NCBI GenBank assembly: GCA_942636505.2
Contig: CALOGB020000056.1
Coordinates: 186,001 to 250,000, forward strand
Origin: an uncultured bacterium
GTDB taxonomy: Bacteria > Pseudomonadota > Alphaproteobacteria > Sphingomonadales > Sphingomonadaceae
Direction of reading: 5' to 3'
DNA: 64,000 bases
Translations under genes and position numbers: made by a program
The notes under the pieces: generated by a model
What the model was told of the DNA's origin: nothing
The model's input: the letters and a program-made list of their open reading frames with translations, nothing else
The model's database searches: none
Shown here: positions 46,509-58,500 of the stretch, in pieces
Numbering within the stretch: the stretch's first letter is position 1
How the letters are laid out: each line of letters begins with the position of its first letter

Positions 46509-47845
46509 ATGATGTTACGCAAATCCTCCCCGGCACGGGGAGGGGGACCAGCGCAGCTGGTGGAGGGGGCTCTCCACTGGGCGTAGCGTCTGTGGAAGCC
46601 CCCCTCCACCCCGCCGCTGCGCGTCGCGGTCCCCCTCCCCGTGCCGGGGAGGATGCGCTCGACCGCCTGTCGGACTTCCCGGCGATCCCTGAGGGTTGGG
46701 CGTATCTCGACACCGCTGCCACCGCGCAGAAGCCGCAGGTCGTGGTCGACGCAATTACGCGCGCGTATGGCGAGACCTACGCGACGGTGCACCGCGGCGT
46801 GTACCAGCGGTCCGCCGACATGACGGTCGCCTATGAGGCCGCGCGCAAAGCCGTCGCGCGGTTCATCGGCGCGAGCTCGTCCGACGAGATCGTGTTCGTC
46901 CGCGGGGCTACCGAGGCGATCAATCTGGTCGCGCAGTGCTGGGCCGGGACGCAGTTGAAAGCAGGCGACCGCATTCTGCTTTCCCTGCTCGAGCATCATT
47001 CGAACATCGTGCCGTGGCAGATGATCGCCGAACGCCTCGGCGTCGCGATCGACGTGTTGCCGCTGACGCCCGACCATCGCATCGATCTCGACGCGATGGA
47101 GCGGATGATCACGCCCGCGCACAAGCTGATCGCGCTCGGGCATGTCTCGAACGTGCTCGGCTCGGTGCTCGACGCCAAGCGCGCGACCGGGATCGCGCAT
47201 GCAGTGGGCGCGAAAATCCTGCTCGACGGGTGCCAGTCGGTGCCGCGGATTACGGTCGACGTGAAGACGATCGGCTGCGATTTCTACGTGTTCTCCGGGC
47301 ACAAGTTGTACGGGCCGACCGGGATCGGCGTGCTGTGGGCCAAGCCGGAACTGCTTGATGTGATGCCGCCGTACCAGGGTGGCGGGTCGATGATCGACAA
47401 GGTGTCGTTCGCCAAGACCACCTACGCGCCGCCACCGGGGCGGTTCGAGGCGGGGACACCGCATATCGTCGGGGCGCTCGGGCTGCATGCGGCGATCGAC
47501 TATGTCGAGAGCATCGGGCTCGACGCGATCCACGCGCACGAGACGGCATTGGTGACCGCCACGCGCGAGGCGCTGTCGGGGATCAACTCGGTGCGCCTCT
47601 ACGGCCCGGCGGACTCGGCGGGGATCGTGAGCTTCACGATCGAGGGGGTTCATCCGCACGACATCGGCACCATATTGGACGAGGAGCGCGTCGCTATCCG
47701 TGCCGGCCATCATTGTGCGCAGCCGTTGATGGAGGCGCTGGGCGTCGAGGCGACGGCACGCGCGAGCTTCGGCGTGTATAACGGGCCGGCGGACGTCGAG
47801 GCGCTGGTGCGTGGTATCGAGCGAGTAACGAGGATATTCGGATGA
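46505..47845 (+). CDS. sufS: Cysteine desulfurase SufS with a repeat-encoded N-terminal insertion
   Basis: A 446-residue PLP enzyme that takes sulfur from cysteine for Fe-S clusters. The PLP lysine is in FSGHKLYGP and the active cysteine in AGHHCAQPL near residue 403. GTG at 46505 overlaps the sufD stop (GTGA). Residues about 7-50 (QILPGTGRGTSAAGGGGS onward) are encoded by an in-frame 132-bp inverted repeat. Homology starts after it with FPAIPEGWAYLDTAATAQKP. No start codon exists between the repeat and this region, so the inserted peptide should be part of the protein. Without it the length is about 402, normal for SufS. Confidence 0.93.
   Translation: MNDVTQILPGTGRGTSAAGGGGSPLGVASVEAPLHPAAARRGPPPRAGEDALDRLSDFPAIPEGWAYLDTAATAQKPQVVVDAITRAYGETYATVHRGVYQRSADMTVAYEAARKAVARFIGASSSDEIVFVRGATEAINLVAQCWAGTQLKAGDRILLSLLEHHSNIVPWQMIAERLGVAIDVLPLTPDHRIDLDAMERMITPAHKLIALGHVSNVLGSVLDAKRATGIAHAVGAKILLDGCQSVPRITVDVKTIGCDFYVFSGHKLYGPTGIGVLWAKPELLDVMPPYQGGGSMIDKVSFAKTTYAPPPGRFEAGTPHIVGALGLHAAIDYVESIGLDAIHAHETALVTATREALSGINSVRLYGPADSAGIVSFTIEGVHPHDIGTILDEERVAIRAGHHCAQPLMEALGVEATARASFGVYNGPADVEALVRGIERVTRIFG
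46523..46654. repeat. Inverted-repeat doublet inside the sufS coding sequence
   Basis: The 27-bp arm at 46523-46549 (begins ATCCTCCCCGGCACGGGG) is matched perfectly by its reverse complement at 46628-46654. Inner arms GGTGGAGGGGGCT and AGCCCCCCTCCACC also pair. The unit is 132 bp, exactly 44 codons, and has no stop in the sufS frame. Arm plan and size are like the intergenic doublets, closest to family C. Confidence 0.88.
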
Positions 47846-48303
47846 GCGATCGGTTCGAGATCGAGGAAGTCGACGCGGTGGCGTCCCCCCCCAAGGCGCG
47901 CGTCGTGATGGAGACGGACTCCGACGCGGAGCGGAAGCGGGATTATCTCGCGGGCTTCCTGGCGCAGAAGCCGCAGGTGGATTCGCCCAGCGAGCCCGGT
48001 GGCGCGGTGTACGATGCGATCATCGACGCGCTGAAGGAGATTTACGATCCCGAGATCCCAGTGAATATCTATGACCTGGGGCTGATCTACGGCGTCGAGG
48101 TGACCGAGGACGGGCATGCGGTGGTGGCGATGACGCTGACCACGCCCAACTGTCCGGTTGCGGAGTCGATGCCGGCGGAGGTCGAGATGCGCGTCGGTTC
48201 GGTGCCGGGGGTCGGGTTTGCCGAAGTGAACCTTGTCTGGGATCCGCCCTGGGATCCGCAGAAGATGTCGGACGAGGCGAAGTTAGAGCTGGGCATGCTG
48301 TAA
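47842..48303 (+). CDS. sufT: SUF system protein SufT (MIP18/DUF59 family)
   Basis: A 153-residue protein with a DUF59 domain in its C-terminal 100 residues: IYDPEIPVNIYDLGLIYGV, the conserved TTPNCPVAESMP with its cysteine, and VWDPPWDPQKMSDEAKLELGM. SufT assists maturation of Fe-S proteins, and similar proteins (PaaD, MIP18) do the same for other targets. The N-terminal 50 residues are charged and probably disordered. It is coupled to sufS by an ATGA overlap. Confidence 0.9.
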   Translation: MSDRFEIEEVDAVASPPKARVVMETDSDAERKRDYLAGFLAQKPQVDSPSEPGGAVYDAIIDALKEIYDPEIPVNIYDLGLIYGVEVTEDGHAVVAMTLTTPNCPVAESMPAEVEMRVGSVPGVGFAEVNLVWDPPWDPQKMSDEAKLELGML

Positions 48304-48306
48304 TCA

Positions 48307-48401
48307 TTCCCCTCCCGCTTGCGGGAGGGGTTAGGGGAGGGGAGAGCGGAACGCTGCTGTTCAAGCCCTCCCCCGACCCCTCCCGCAGGCGGGAGGGGAG
48401 C
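48307..48401. repeat. Intergenic inverted-repeat doublet, family C variant
   Basis: TTCCCCTCCCGCTTGCGGGA and GGGGTTAGGGGAGGG, mirrored by CCCTCCCCCGACCCCTCCCG and CAGGCGGGAGGGGAGC. The ribosome site of the following sufA gene (AAGGA at 48404-48408) begins right after the right arm, so the repeat separates sufT from sufA in the operon. Confidence 0.85.
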
Positions 48402-48415
48402 AGAAGGAATTGGTG

Positions 48416-48769
48416 ATGGCGACGACATTGCGAGCACGGCCGGCGGCGCTGAACCTCACGGAGACGGCGCACGCGCGGATCGCCGACCTGATGGCTCGGG
48501 CTCCAGAAGATGCGATCGGGGTGAAGCTGTCGACGCCGAAGCGTGGGTGTTCGGGGCTGGCCTATTCGGTGGATTACGTCACTGAGGCCAAGCCGTTCGA
48601 CGAGCGGATCGATACGCCGGGGGGAACCTTGTTCGTCGATGGCGGGTCGATTTTGTATCTGATCGGTTCGACGATGGATTGGGTCGAGGATGATTTCACC
48701 GCCGGCTTCGTGTTCCAGAACCCGAACGCCAAGGGTGCTTGCGGGTGTGGGGAAAGCTTCACGGTCTGA
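48416..48769 (+). CDS. sufA: A-type Fe-S carrier SufA (HesB/IscA family)
   Basis: A 117-residue A-type carrier that receives clusters from SufBCD and passes them on. The three cluster cysteines are C45 (KRGCSGLAY), C109 and C111 (GACGCGESF). The ATG at 48416 has AAGGA 7 nt upstream; GTG at 48413 is in frame but less well placed. It is the last gene of the suf operon, detached from sufT by a repeat. A family-B repeat 19 bp after the stop may terminate it. Confidence 0.92.
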   Translation: MATTLRARPAALNLTETAHARIADLMARAPEDAIGVKLSTPKRGCSGLAYSVDYVTEAKPFDERIDTPGGTLFVDGGSILYLIGSTMDWVEDDFTAGFVFQNPNAKGACGCGESFTV

Positions 48770-48788
48770 GAGTTGCCGTAAGGTAGCG

Positions 48789-48843
48789 TGTTTCCCCGCG
48801 AAGGCGGGGACCCAGACTGGGCTCCCGCCTTCGCGGGAGAACA
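48789..48843. repeat. Palindromic repeat, family B
   Basis: TGTTTCCCCGC/GCGGGG and TCCCGC/GCGGGAGAACA hairpins around CCCAGACTGGG. It has the same orientation as the copy at 38847. Confidence 0.83.
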
Positions 48844-48884
48844 AGGAGGAGCGGACCGCCGTTCTATTGCCGCGAGCCCTTCTA

Positions 48885-48987
48885 CCACCCCGCGAAGGCC
48901 GGGGCCCAGTTGGGCGACGCTGCTGACACCGCGCTGCGCATCGTCACGATGACCTTGCCAACTGGACCCCGGCCTCCGCCGAGGAGG
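48885..48987. repeat. Intergenic inverted-repeat doublet, family A (degenerate)
   Basis: ACCACCCCGC then AAGGCCGGGGCCCAGTTGG, mirrored by CCAACTGGACCCCGGCC and CGCCGAGGAGG. It has more mismatches than the other A copies, so it is probably older. It follows the family-B copy by 41 bp. The two repeats account for most of the 307-bp gap to the permease. Confidence 0.75.
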
Positions 48988-49076
48988 ATATTTCCGCCGG
49001 GGCAGGTGGTTGGGCTGCTGACCTTGCCCGCCGCGCCCTACCTGTGCCACTCCCGCCCCAAGAAGAGGGGATATCC

Positions 49077-50468
49077 GTGGCCAGTCTGTTTCGCCGAAAA
49101 ATCGTCACCGAGCAGCCGCCCGAGCATCAGCTCGCGCGGACCCTGTCGTGGCCGCATCTCGTGGCGATGGGGGTTGGTGGGATCGTCGGTACGGGCATCC
49201 TGACGCTGATCGGGGTCGGCGCAGGGCTCGCGGGCCCCGCCGTCATCCTGTCCTTTATCATCGCCGGCGGGATCTGTGCCTGCGCGGCGCTCGCCTATGC
49301 CGAGATGGCGACGATGATCCCGGCGTCGGGCAGCGCGTACACCTATAGCTATGTCGTGCTTGGCGAGTTGATCGCGTGGGTGATCGGCTGGTCGCTGATC
49401 CTTGAATATTCGCTGGTAGTGTCGACCGTCGCGGTCGGCTGGTCGGGCTATGCCGCACCGTTGCTGCGCGGCGCGTTCGGGTTTCCCGAGGCACTGACGC
49501 TCAGCCCCGAACTTGGCGGCATCCTCAACGTCCCCGCCATCTTCATCATCGCGGTCGTCGCGGGCGTGTTGTCGTTCGGCACGCGCGAGAGTGCGACGCT
49601 GAACGCCGTGCTGGTGGGCGTGAAGATGATCGCGCTGACCGTGTTCGTGTTCATCGCATTGCACTATTTCAACAGCGCCAACCTGCATCCGTTCACGCCC
49701 TATGGCTTCCCCAAAGCTGTCCAGCCCGACGGTGCCGAGCGCGGCGTCATGGCGGCGGCGGCGATCATCTTCTTTGCTTTCTACGGCTTTGACGCGATCT
49801 CTACCGCGGCTGAGGAGACCAAGAACCCTGGCCGCGATCTCGCGATCGGGATCGTCGGGTCGATGGTCGCGTGCATCGCGATCTACATCCTCGTCGCGGT
49901 CGCCGCGGTCGGCGCGCTGTCGTATACCAAGTTCGCGGGCAGCGCCGAGCCGCTCGCGCTGATCCTACGCGAGATCGGCCGGCCGGGGTTCGCGACCTTC
50001 CTCGGCGCTTCCGCTGTCATTGCGTTGCCGACGGTTCTGCTCGCGTTCCTGTTCGGGCAGAGCCGCATCTTCTTCACGATGGCACGCGACGGCCTGCTCC
50101 CGCTGAGCCTCGCCAAGGTTTCAAAGCGGGGCGCTCCCGTGCGGATCACCTGGATCACGGCGGCTATCGTTGCCGTGATCGCGGGGCTGTTGCCGCTCGC
50201 AGAGATCGCCGCGCTGGCCAATGCTGGCACGCTGGCAGCGTTCGTCGCGGTCTGCGCATGCATGCTGGTGATGCGCCGCCGTGCGCCCGATGCGATCCGG
50301 ACGTTCCGCGCGCCGGCGGCGACGCTGGTCGGCACGATCGGTATCCTCGGCTGCCTGTACCTCTTCTTGAGCCTCCCCTCGAAGACGCAGCTGTATTTCG
50401 GGCTGTGGAACCTGCTCGGGCTGGTGATCTACTTCGTCTATGCTCGGCCGAGGGCGCTGGCCGAATGA
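49077..50468 (+). CDS. APC-family amino acid permease
   Basis: A 463-residue inner-membrane transporter with about 12 hydrophobic segments. The first, HLVAMGVGGIVGTGILTLIG, has the Gly-rich TM1 signature of the cationic amino acid transporter branch. FFAFYGFDAISTAAEETKNP is the conserved TM6-loop region. The substrate is unknown. GTG at 49077 follows GGGG at 49067-49070, which decides the start. It is coupled to mtnP by ATGA. Confidence 0.88.
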   Translation: MASLFRRKIVTEQPPEHQLARTLSWPHLVAMGVGGIVGTGILTLIGVGAGLAGPAVILSFIIAGGICACAALAYAEMATMIPASGSAYTYSYVVLGELIAWVIGWSLILEYSLVVSTVAVGWSGYAAPLLRGAFGFPEALTLSPELGGILNVPAIFIIAVVAGVLSFGTRESATLNAVLVGVKMIALTVFVFIALHYFNSANLHPFTPYGFPKAVQPDGAERGVMAAAAIIFFAFYGFDAISTAAEETKNPGRDLAIGIVGSMVACIAIYILVAVAAVGALSYTKFAGSAEPLALILREIGRPGFATFLGASAVIALPTVLLAFLFGQSRIFFTMARDGLLPLSLAKVSKRGAPVRITWITAAIVAVIAGLLPLAEIAALANAGTLAAFVAVCACMLVMRRRAPDAIRTFRAPAATLVGTIGILGCLYLFLSLPSKTQLYFGLWNLLGLVIYFVYARPRALAE

Positions 50469-51334
50469 GTGGCTGGACGATCGGGATCATCGGCGGTTCG
50501 GGACTGTATGCGGTCGACGGGATCGAGGACGGGCGTTGGCAGACGGTCGAGACGCCCTGGGGCGAGCCGTCCGATGCGATCTATACCGGGCGGGTCGGGC
50601 ATGTCGGGGTGGCGTTCCTGCCGCGGCATGGGCGGGGACACCGGATCTCGCCTTCGGAGCTGAACGCGCGGGCGAATATCGATGCGTTGAAGCGGCTCGG
50701 CGTGACGGACGTGCTGGCGGTGTCGTCGGTCGGGTCGCTGGTCGAGCAGCGGCCGCCGGGCAGTTTCACCGTGGTCGACCAGTTCATCGATCGTACCAAG
50801 GCGCGGCCGTCAAGCTTCTTCGGCACCGGCCTAGTCGCGCATGTCTCGATGGCGGACCCGGTTTGTCGGCGACTGTCGCGCTATGCCGCCGACGCCGCGC
50901 GGGAGGCGGGCGCGCAGGTCGACGACCGCGGCACCTATCTCGCGATGGAAGGCCCGCAATTTTCGACGCGCGCGGAAAGCTGGCTCTACCGGCAATGGGG
51001 GTGCGACGTGATCGGGATGACCGCGATGCCCGAGGCGAAGCTCGCGCGGGAGGCGGAGCTTCCGTACGCGCTGGTCGGGATGGTGACGGATTACGATTGC
51101 TGGCGTGAGGACGAGGCGGGCGTCGATGTGGCGCAGGTCGTGGCGCAGCTCGGTGCGAATGCAGCGAAGGCTCGGGCGATGGTGATGGCGTTGCTGCGCG
51201 CGTTGCCGGTGGAGCGTGCGGCATCGCCGATCGATACGTGTCTGGATAGCGCGATCATCACGGCGCGGGCGGCTCGTGATCCTGCGTTGGTGGCGAAGCT
51301 GGACGCGGTAGTGGGGCGGGCGCTTTCGGTCTGA
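50465..51334 (+). CDS. mtnP: S-methyl-5'-thioadenosine phosphorylase
   Basis: A 289-residue purine phosphorylase that splits methylthioadenosine into adenine and methylthioribose-1-phosphate in methionine salvage. Signatures are IIGGSGLY at the N-terminus, the phosphate-binding LPRHGRGHRISPSELNARAN, MEGPQFSTRAES, and GMTAMPEAKLAREAELPYA. A standard purine nucleoside phosphorylase is less likely given the PSELNARAN motif. The coupling with an amino-acid permease suggests joint use in methionine or polyamine metabolism, but this is inference. Confidence 0.9.
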   Translation: MSGWTIGIIGGSGLYAVDGIEDGRWQTVETPWGEPSDAIYTGRVGHVGVAFLPRHGRGHRISPSELNARANIDALKRLGVTDVLAVSSVGSLVEQRPPGSFTVVDQFIDRTKARPSSFFGTGLVAHVSMADPVCRRLSRYAADAAREAGAQVDDRGTYLAMEGPQFSTRAESWLYRQWGCDVIGMTAMPEAKLAREAELPYALVGMVTDYDCWREDEAGVDVAQVVAQLGANAAKARAMVMALLRALPVERAASPIDTCLDSAIITARAARDPALVAKLDAVVGRALSV

Positions 51335-51340
51335 ACTGCG

Positions 51341-51454
51341 ATCCTCCCCTGCAAGGGGAGGTGGCGCGAAGCGACGGAGGGGTATCGCCCTGTCGAGAGC
51401 GGGTCACCCCCCCGTCAGCACTTCGCGCTGCCACCTCCCCTTTAAGGGGAGGAT
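51341..51454. repeat. Intergenic inverted-repeat doublet, family D
   Basis: ATCCTCCCCTGCAAGGGGAG, GTGGCGCGAAGCGACGGAGGG and the mirror CCCCCCCGTCAGCACTTCGC, GCCACCTCCCC/GGGGAGGAT. It starts 7 bp past the mtnP stop. Together with the D copy at 51714 it brackets the candidate sRNA. Confidence 0.86.
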
Positions 51455-51504
51455 TTGGATCTCGGGCTCCGTCACGTGAAAAGTTCGTCATTCGCCGCGG
51501 TCGA

Positions 51505-51646
51505 CATATCCCTGCAACATATCGGGGCGAAGGGGAGTGCGTCGCCGCTCCCTCTCCCCCTGTGGACGGCGATTTGACCGGGTCTCCCCTGTCCCGGTCT
51601 TCTCCCTGAACTACGGGGCGATCCTTGCGATCGCCCCGCCTTTTTG
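51505..51646 (+). ncRNA. Candidate small RNA with C/U-rich loops
   Basis: No ORF is supported here. Successive hairpins are CCCTG/CGGGG (51510-51527), GGGAG/CTCCC (51533-51552) and GACCGGG/CCCGGTC (51576-51599) with the 10-nt loop TCTCCCCTGT. Then comes a single-stranded TTCTCCCTGAAC and a strong terminator. C/U-rich loops that could pair with ribosome sites are a feature of several alphaproteobacterial sRNAs. The 5' end is a guess and no convincing promoter was found. It matches no sRNA family I can name. Confidence 0.42.
51614..51646 (+). terminator. Rho-independent terminator between mtnP and acnA
   Basis: The perfect 10-bp stem CGGGGCGATC / GATCGCCCCG with loop CTTGC is followed by CCTTTTT on the + strand. 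It is 280 bp beyond mtnP with a repeat between, so it more likely ends a separate short transcript than mtnP itself. Confidence 0.85.
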
Positions 51647-51713
51647 TGTTCTGGGAGCACGGCGAATCGCGGCGCGAGACGCGCGGCAATAGCTTGAGAT
51701 TTTGGAAGTCTAT

Positions 51714-51841
51714 CGATCCTCCCCCGCCAGGGGGAGGTGGCAGGCGCTTGCCTGACGGAGGGGGAGGTAAGCGAAACCTCTGTTCCGTTTCCTCCCCCTC
51801 CGTCACCTATGGCGTCACCTCCCCCTTGCGGGGGAGGATCG
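51714..51841. repeat. Intergenic inverted-repeat doublet, family D
   Basis: CGATCCTCCCCCGCCAGGGG, GAGGTGGCAGGCG, GACGGAGGGGGAGG and mirror CCTCCCCCTCCGTCACC, CACCTCCCCC/GGGGGAGGATCG. It ends 10 bp before the acnA stop codon on the other strand and could be its 3' hairpin. Confidence 0.87.
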
Positions 51842-51851
51842 TAGCGCAGTC

Positions 51852-54536
<2,685 letters not shown>

Positions 54537-54740
54537 AGGGGTCCTTCCCGTGGGCGTCGGGCCGCCGGGCGCCGAGGGGAAAGCAGCCGTATAGGCCACG
54601 CGGGCGCGTCGGGGACCGAGCGAAAAATGCTGTTACCGGAGGGGCCTTAGCAAGGGGGAACGCATCGGGGAAGGGCGCGGGAGTGCCGTGGGCCGGTTAT
54701 TCCGCCTTCGCGTCGGCGAGTGGACGAGTGCGCTGGCGCG

Positions 54741-55091
54741 TCAGGCGGGACCATCGCTTTCGTGGACGCCGGCGGCGCGCCGGAGGAACAGGTTCATGCG
54801 TTCGACCGCGGAACGGGTGAGCGTTATCGAACCGCCGTCCGAATAGGGCTCGATCTGCGCATCGGCGACGAGATGGGCGAGCCAGCGCTGGCCCACCGCC
54901 GGCGGCGTCTTCGTAAGCGCCATCAGGTCGGGCGCGGTAATGGCTTCATCGCTGGCTTCCGCGACGAACAGCCGCAACAACATGTTCCACGCGTGTTCGT
55001 CGAAGATCTCGCTGGGGAAAATGTCCCCGCGCATGTCGCGGACCGTGAGGAGGTTTTCCGCGGTGCGGGCCGAGTCGGTGTCGATTGCCAT
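54741..55091 (-). CDS. Winged-helix DNA-binding-like protein of unknown role
   Basis: A 116-residue protein with the pattern of a MarR-like winged helix: helix EIFDEHAWNMLLRLFVAEAS, then EAITAPDLMALTKTPPAVGQ as a possible recognition helix, then RWLAHLVADAQIEPYSDGGS and ITLTRSAVERMNLFLR as the wing. Such short proteins are seen near other genes in sphingomonads, but I know no studied member. No operon partner; it is divergent from the small ORF at 55223. Confidence 0.65.
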   Translation of the reverse strand: MAIDTDSARTAENLLTVRDMRGDIFPSEIFDEHAWNMLLRLFVAEASDEAITAPDLMALTKTPPAVGQRWLAHLVADAQIEPYSDGGSITLTRSAVERMNLFLRRAAGVHESDGPA

Positions 55092-55222
55092 ACGCTAACA
55101 TGACAGATCGCGGTTGCGACGCGCTAGCAAAAATCATGTCATTCTAGAGACTAACTCAGGTTGGTAACGGCGAGGATAACCTCTCACATTGCGCGGCGTC
55201 GCATCATACCCGAACACAGGGC

Positions 55223-55372
55223 ATGGGCGACAATACCGACGACACCCAGATTCTCCGTGACGCAATCGAAAACGCGTTAGCGATCGCCGACGGTCAGCAG
55301 CGATACCTGATGGCAGCGTTGCTGGCGCATTGTGTCGACGAACTGGCGGACACTCCTCCGGCGAGCGCCTGA
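55223..55372 (+). CDS. Possible 49-residue acidic helical protein
   Basis: ATG at 55223 to TGA at 55370-55372 gives 49 residues. It starts MGDNTDDTQILRDAIENALA and continues with IADGQQRYLMAALLAHCVDEL. The composition is acidic with an amphipathic helix pattern and codon use like neighbouring genes. Only a weak AGGG precedes the ATG. It is the only coding candidate in the 500 bp between the winged-helix gene and the autotransporter. Confidence 0.5.
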   Translation: MGDNTDDTQILRDAIENALAIADGQQRYLMAALLAHCVDELADTPPASA

Positions 55373-55591
55373 CAATACCCAATTCTGCGCCAACCCAGCG
55401 AGCAGTAACGCTCGCGGTGCAGTGAAACATCGAATGGCCCAGAACGGCCTCGCGGTGACAATTTTACAACGTTCGCAACGGAATATTACAATAGCGTGAA
55501 CGAAGCGTAGTCATTGATTGCGTTCCCAAAATGGTCTGCATACCCTCGTCACATTGGCGTACGCCCCACAGCGGGCGGCGCGGACAAGGGG

Positions 55592-58500
55592 ATGAATGTG
55601 ACGACTATCGCTACCTCGCGCACGCGCGGCGCACGCACCGGATCGCGCCATGCACGCGCGACCTTGCTGACCTCGACGGCGTTGCTCGCCGCGGCGGCGC
55701 TGCCGTCGATCGCGGCCGCGCAGGATCGCCTGCCGCGGCCTGAATCGATCGCCTATGCAAGCGCTCTGAACCCCGCCGACCTCGTCTCCGAACCGAACAT
55801 CGTGATCTCGGCGCCGGGCACGCCGACCACCGCGCAAGATCCCGGCAACGGCGTCAACGGCGTCGGCCAGATGACGATCTCGACGGGCGGCGGCGGTGTC
55901 GGCCTGTGCACGGGGACGCTGATCAATCCGCGCACGGTGATCTTCGCCGCGCACTGCGTTAACGAGAACGCCGCCGGCACCGGCGCGCAGAACCCCTGGG
56001 GCTATGGTGCGCAGGGCGGTGGCATCCCGATCGCGTTCGGTTTCCAGCAGAACAACCGTCCGGCCCTGCTCGACTGGTTCCTGCCGACCACGGCGACCGG
56101 CGCGGTCAACACGCAGCAGTACAAGACCAACACCGCCAACTTCCTCTATAACGTCAACCAGGTCGTCTATAACGCCGACTCGCTGAAGCTCGGGCTCTCG
56201 CAGAACTTCCTGCAGGGCGACGTCGCAATCGCGACGCTGGATACGCCGGCGGCCAACGTGCCGACCTGGGCGCTGCTGCTGTCGGCACTGCCCGCGCCTG
56301 CGTCGATCGGGGACACCACCGGAACCGGCTATCACGTCACGATCACCGGCTATGGTCGGAGCGGCCAGGGCGGCACGCTCGTCGGCGATACCAACGGCAT
56401 CGATTACCGCCGCCGCATCGCCGAGAACACGATCGGTATCCTGGGCTCGTTCGATGACCTGAACGGGTTCCTCTACGGTTCCATCGATGGCATGCCGCAG
56501 AACCTGTACCAGCTCGATTTCGACGATCCCCGCCGTGGCACCGCCGCTGCGAGCCCGTATGATTTCAACGTGTTCAAGGACGCTCCGCTCGCCAAGGAAG
56601 GCACGACGGCGGGTGGTGATTCGGGCGGTCCGCTGATCCTCGATCGGACGTTCGCCAAACAGGTCGTGATCGGCGTGCTGTCGGGCGGCAATCGCTTTTT
56701 CAACGAACAGCCATTCGGCGCCTATGGCACGGCGAGCTTTTACCAGCCGCTATACCTGTTCTCGGACTATATCGCGGCGAACAATCCTTACCGCTATGCA
56801 CAGACGAAGACTGGCGACGGGCTGTGGACCGATGCGTCGCATTGGGTGACGGCGCTCGATCCGAATTATCAGATCATCGTCGACGGCAAGCTTGTGAACG
56901 GCGTGCCGACCACGACCGGTGCCGGGATCGCAGGAGACGCGAACAAGTTCGGACAGATTTGCGATCAGGAGCCCGGTTTCGGCATCGACGTCTGTTTAGA
57001 TATCAAGACCAACGTCACCTATGTCGACGGCAAGCCGGTTGCGACCAATGGCGCAACGACGTCGGCTGCGGCTGGTGTTGCCGTTGCGTCGAAGGGCGCA
57101 CCGGGTACGGTCGGCGAAGGCAAGATCGTCGAGTCGATTGCGCAGAAGACCAACGTGGATATCGCGACGCTTGGCGGTAGCGCCGAGAGCATCGCGCAAG
57201 CGGGTAGCATCGGTGCTGGCGGCGATGCCGTGGCGTTGGCGGTGCTGTCGCCGACGCTCGCCAACGGCCTGCCGGGTGCGAGCAATTTCGTGCCGAACAA
57301 TATCGACCCCGATCGCACGACGCAGCGCAGCGCACGCTATTACGACGTCACGTTGTCGGCGGCAGGCACGACCACGCTGAACTCGGCAGTGACGGTCGAC
57401 AAGTTTACCATCGCGGGCAGCACGGCGAAGCTGGCGGTAACGTCGGCCGGGTCGCTCACCAGCCTGATGACGATCAACCAGGTGACGGGCGTCGTCCAGA
57501 ACGACGGCGTGATCTCGACGCCCGGCGATTACTTCATGCTGGCGGGCATGCTGACCGGGTCCGGGCGGATCAACACGCCGTTCTTCACCAGCGTCGCCGG
57601 GATGATCGCACCCGGCACGACGGGGACGATCGGCACGCTGACGATCGGCGGCAACGGCGTGCTCGCCTCGAGCACCAATTTGCTGGTCGATCTCGGGCCC
57701 AACGGCACCTCGGACAAGCTCGCCTTCGCGGCGACGACGTTCAACGCAGCAGGGGCCGCGACCAACGGCATCGTCAGCCTCAGCGGTCGTGTCGGGTTCG
57801 CGCCGGTCGCCGGCTATACCGTGCGGTATAACGACCTTTACACGATCCTGACCGCACAGGGCGGCATCACCGGCGCGTTCGGTGCGGCGACCCCGCTGAG
57901 CGCGATCCTGACGCCGAGCTACGTCTACAGCGCCAATGCGGTGCAGGTCCGGATCCTCGCGGGTCAGTATCGCAACGTCGTCGATGCGACGCCGGTCCAG
58001 TCGGCCTATGCCGGGCTGCTCGATCAGAACCGCTCCAACTATGCGGCGCTGAGCAACGTTTATGGTTCGCTCGACCTGCAGAACGCGGCGACGATCCGCT
58101 CGACGCTCGAGGGCCTTGCGCCGCGGGCCGAGACGCTCAAGTCGAGCCTCGGCGTCGCGTCGATCGACACGATGTCGCGCTTCTACCGGGATCACATCGC
58201 GCAGATCGATACGCGTGGCGGTCTCGGCGGTACGCTCGCGCTGATCGGCAAGCCGGTCCAGGTCGCCTCGCTGATGGCGAGCGACCTGCCGGGCGGGCAG
58301 GACACGATGAGCGATTCGAGCGGCACCGTGTTGCAGCAGGGTCGTCTGCCCGACGACATGAGCGGCTTCATCGCGGGCGGCTATATCGACGGCAAGAGCC
58401 GGTCGATGCCGGGGACCAATCCGTTCGGCGGGCATGACAAGTTCGACGGCTATTTCGCGGCTGCCGGTCTTGAAAAGCAGGCAGGCGAGGGTGGCGTGAT

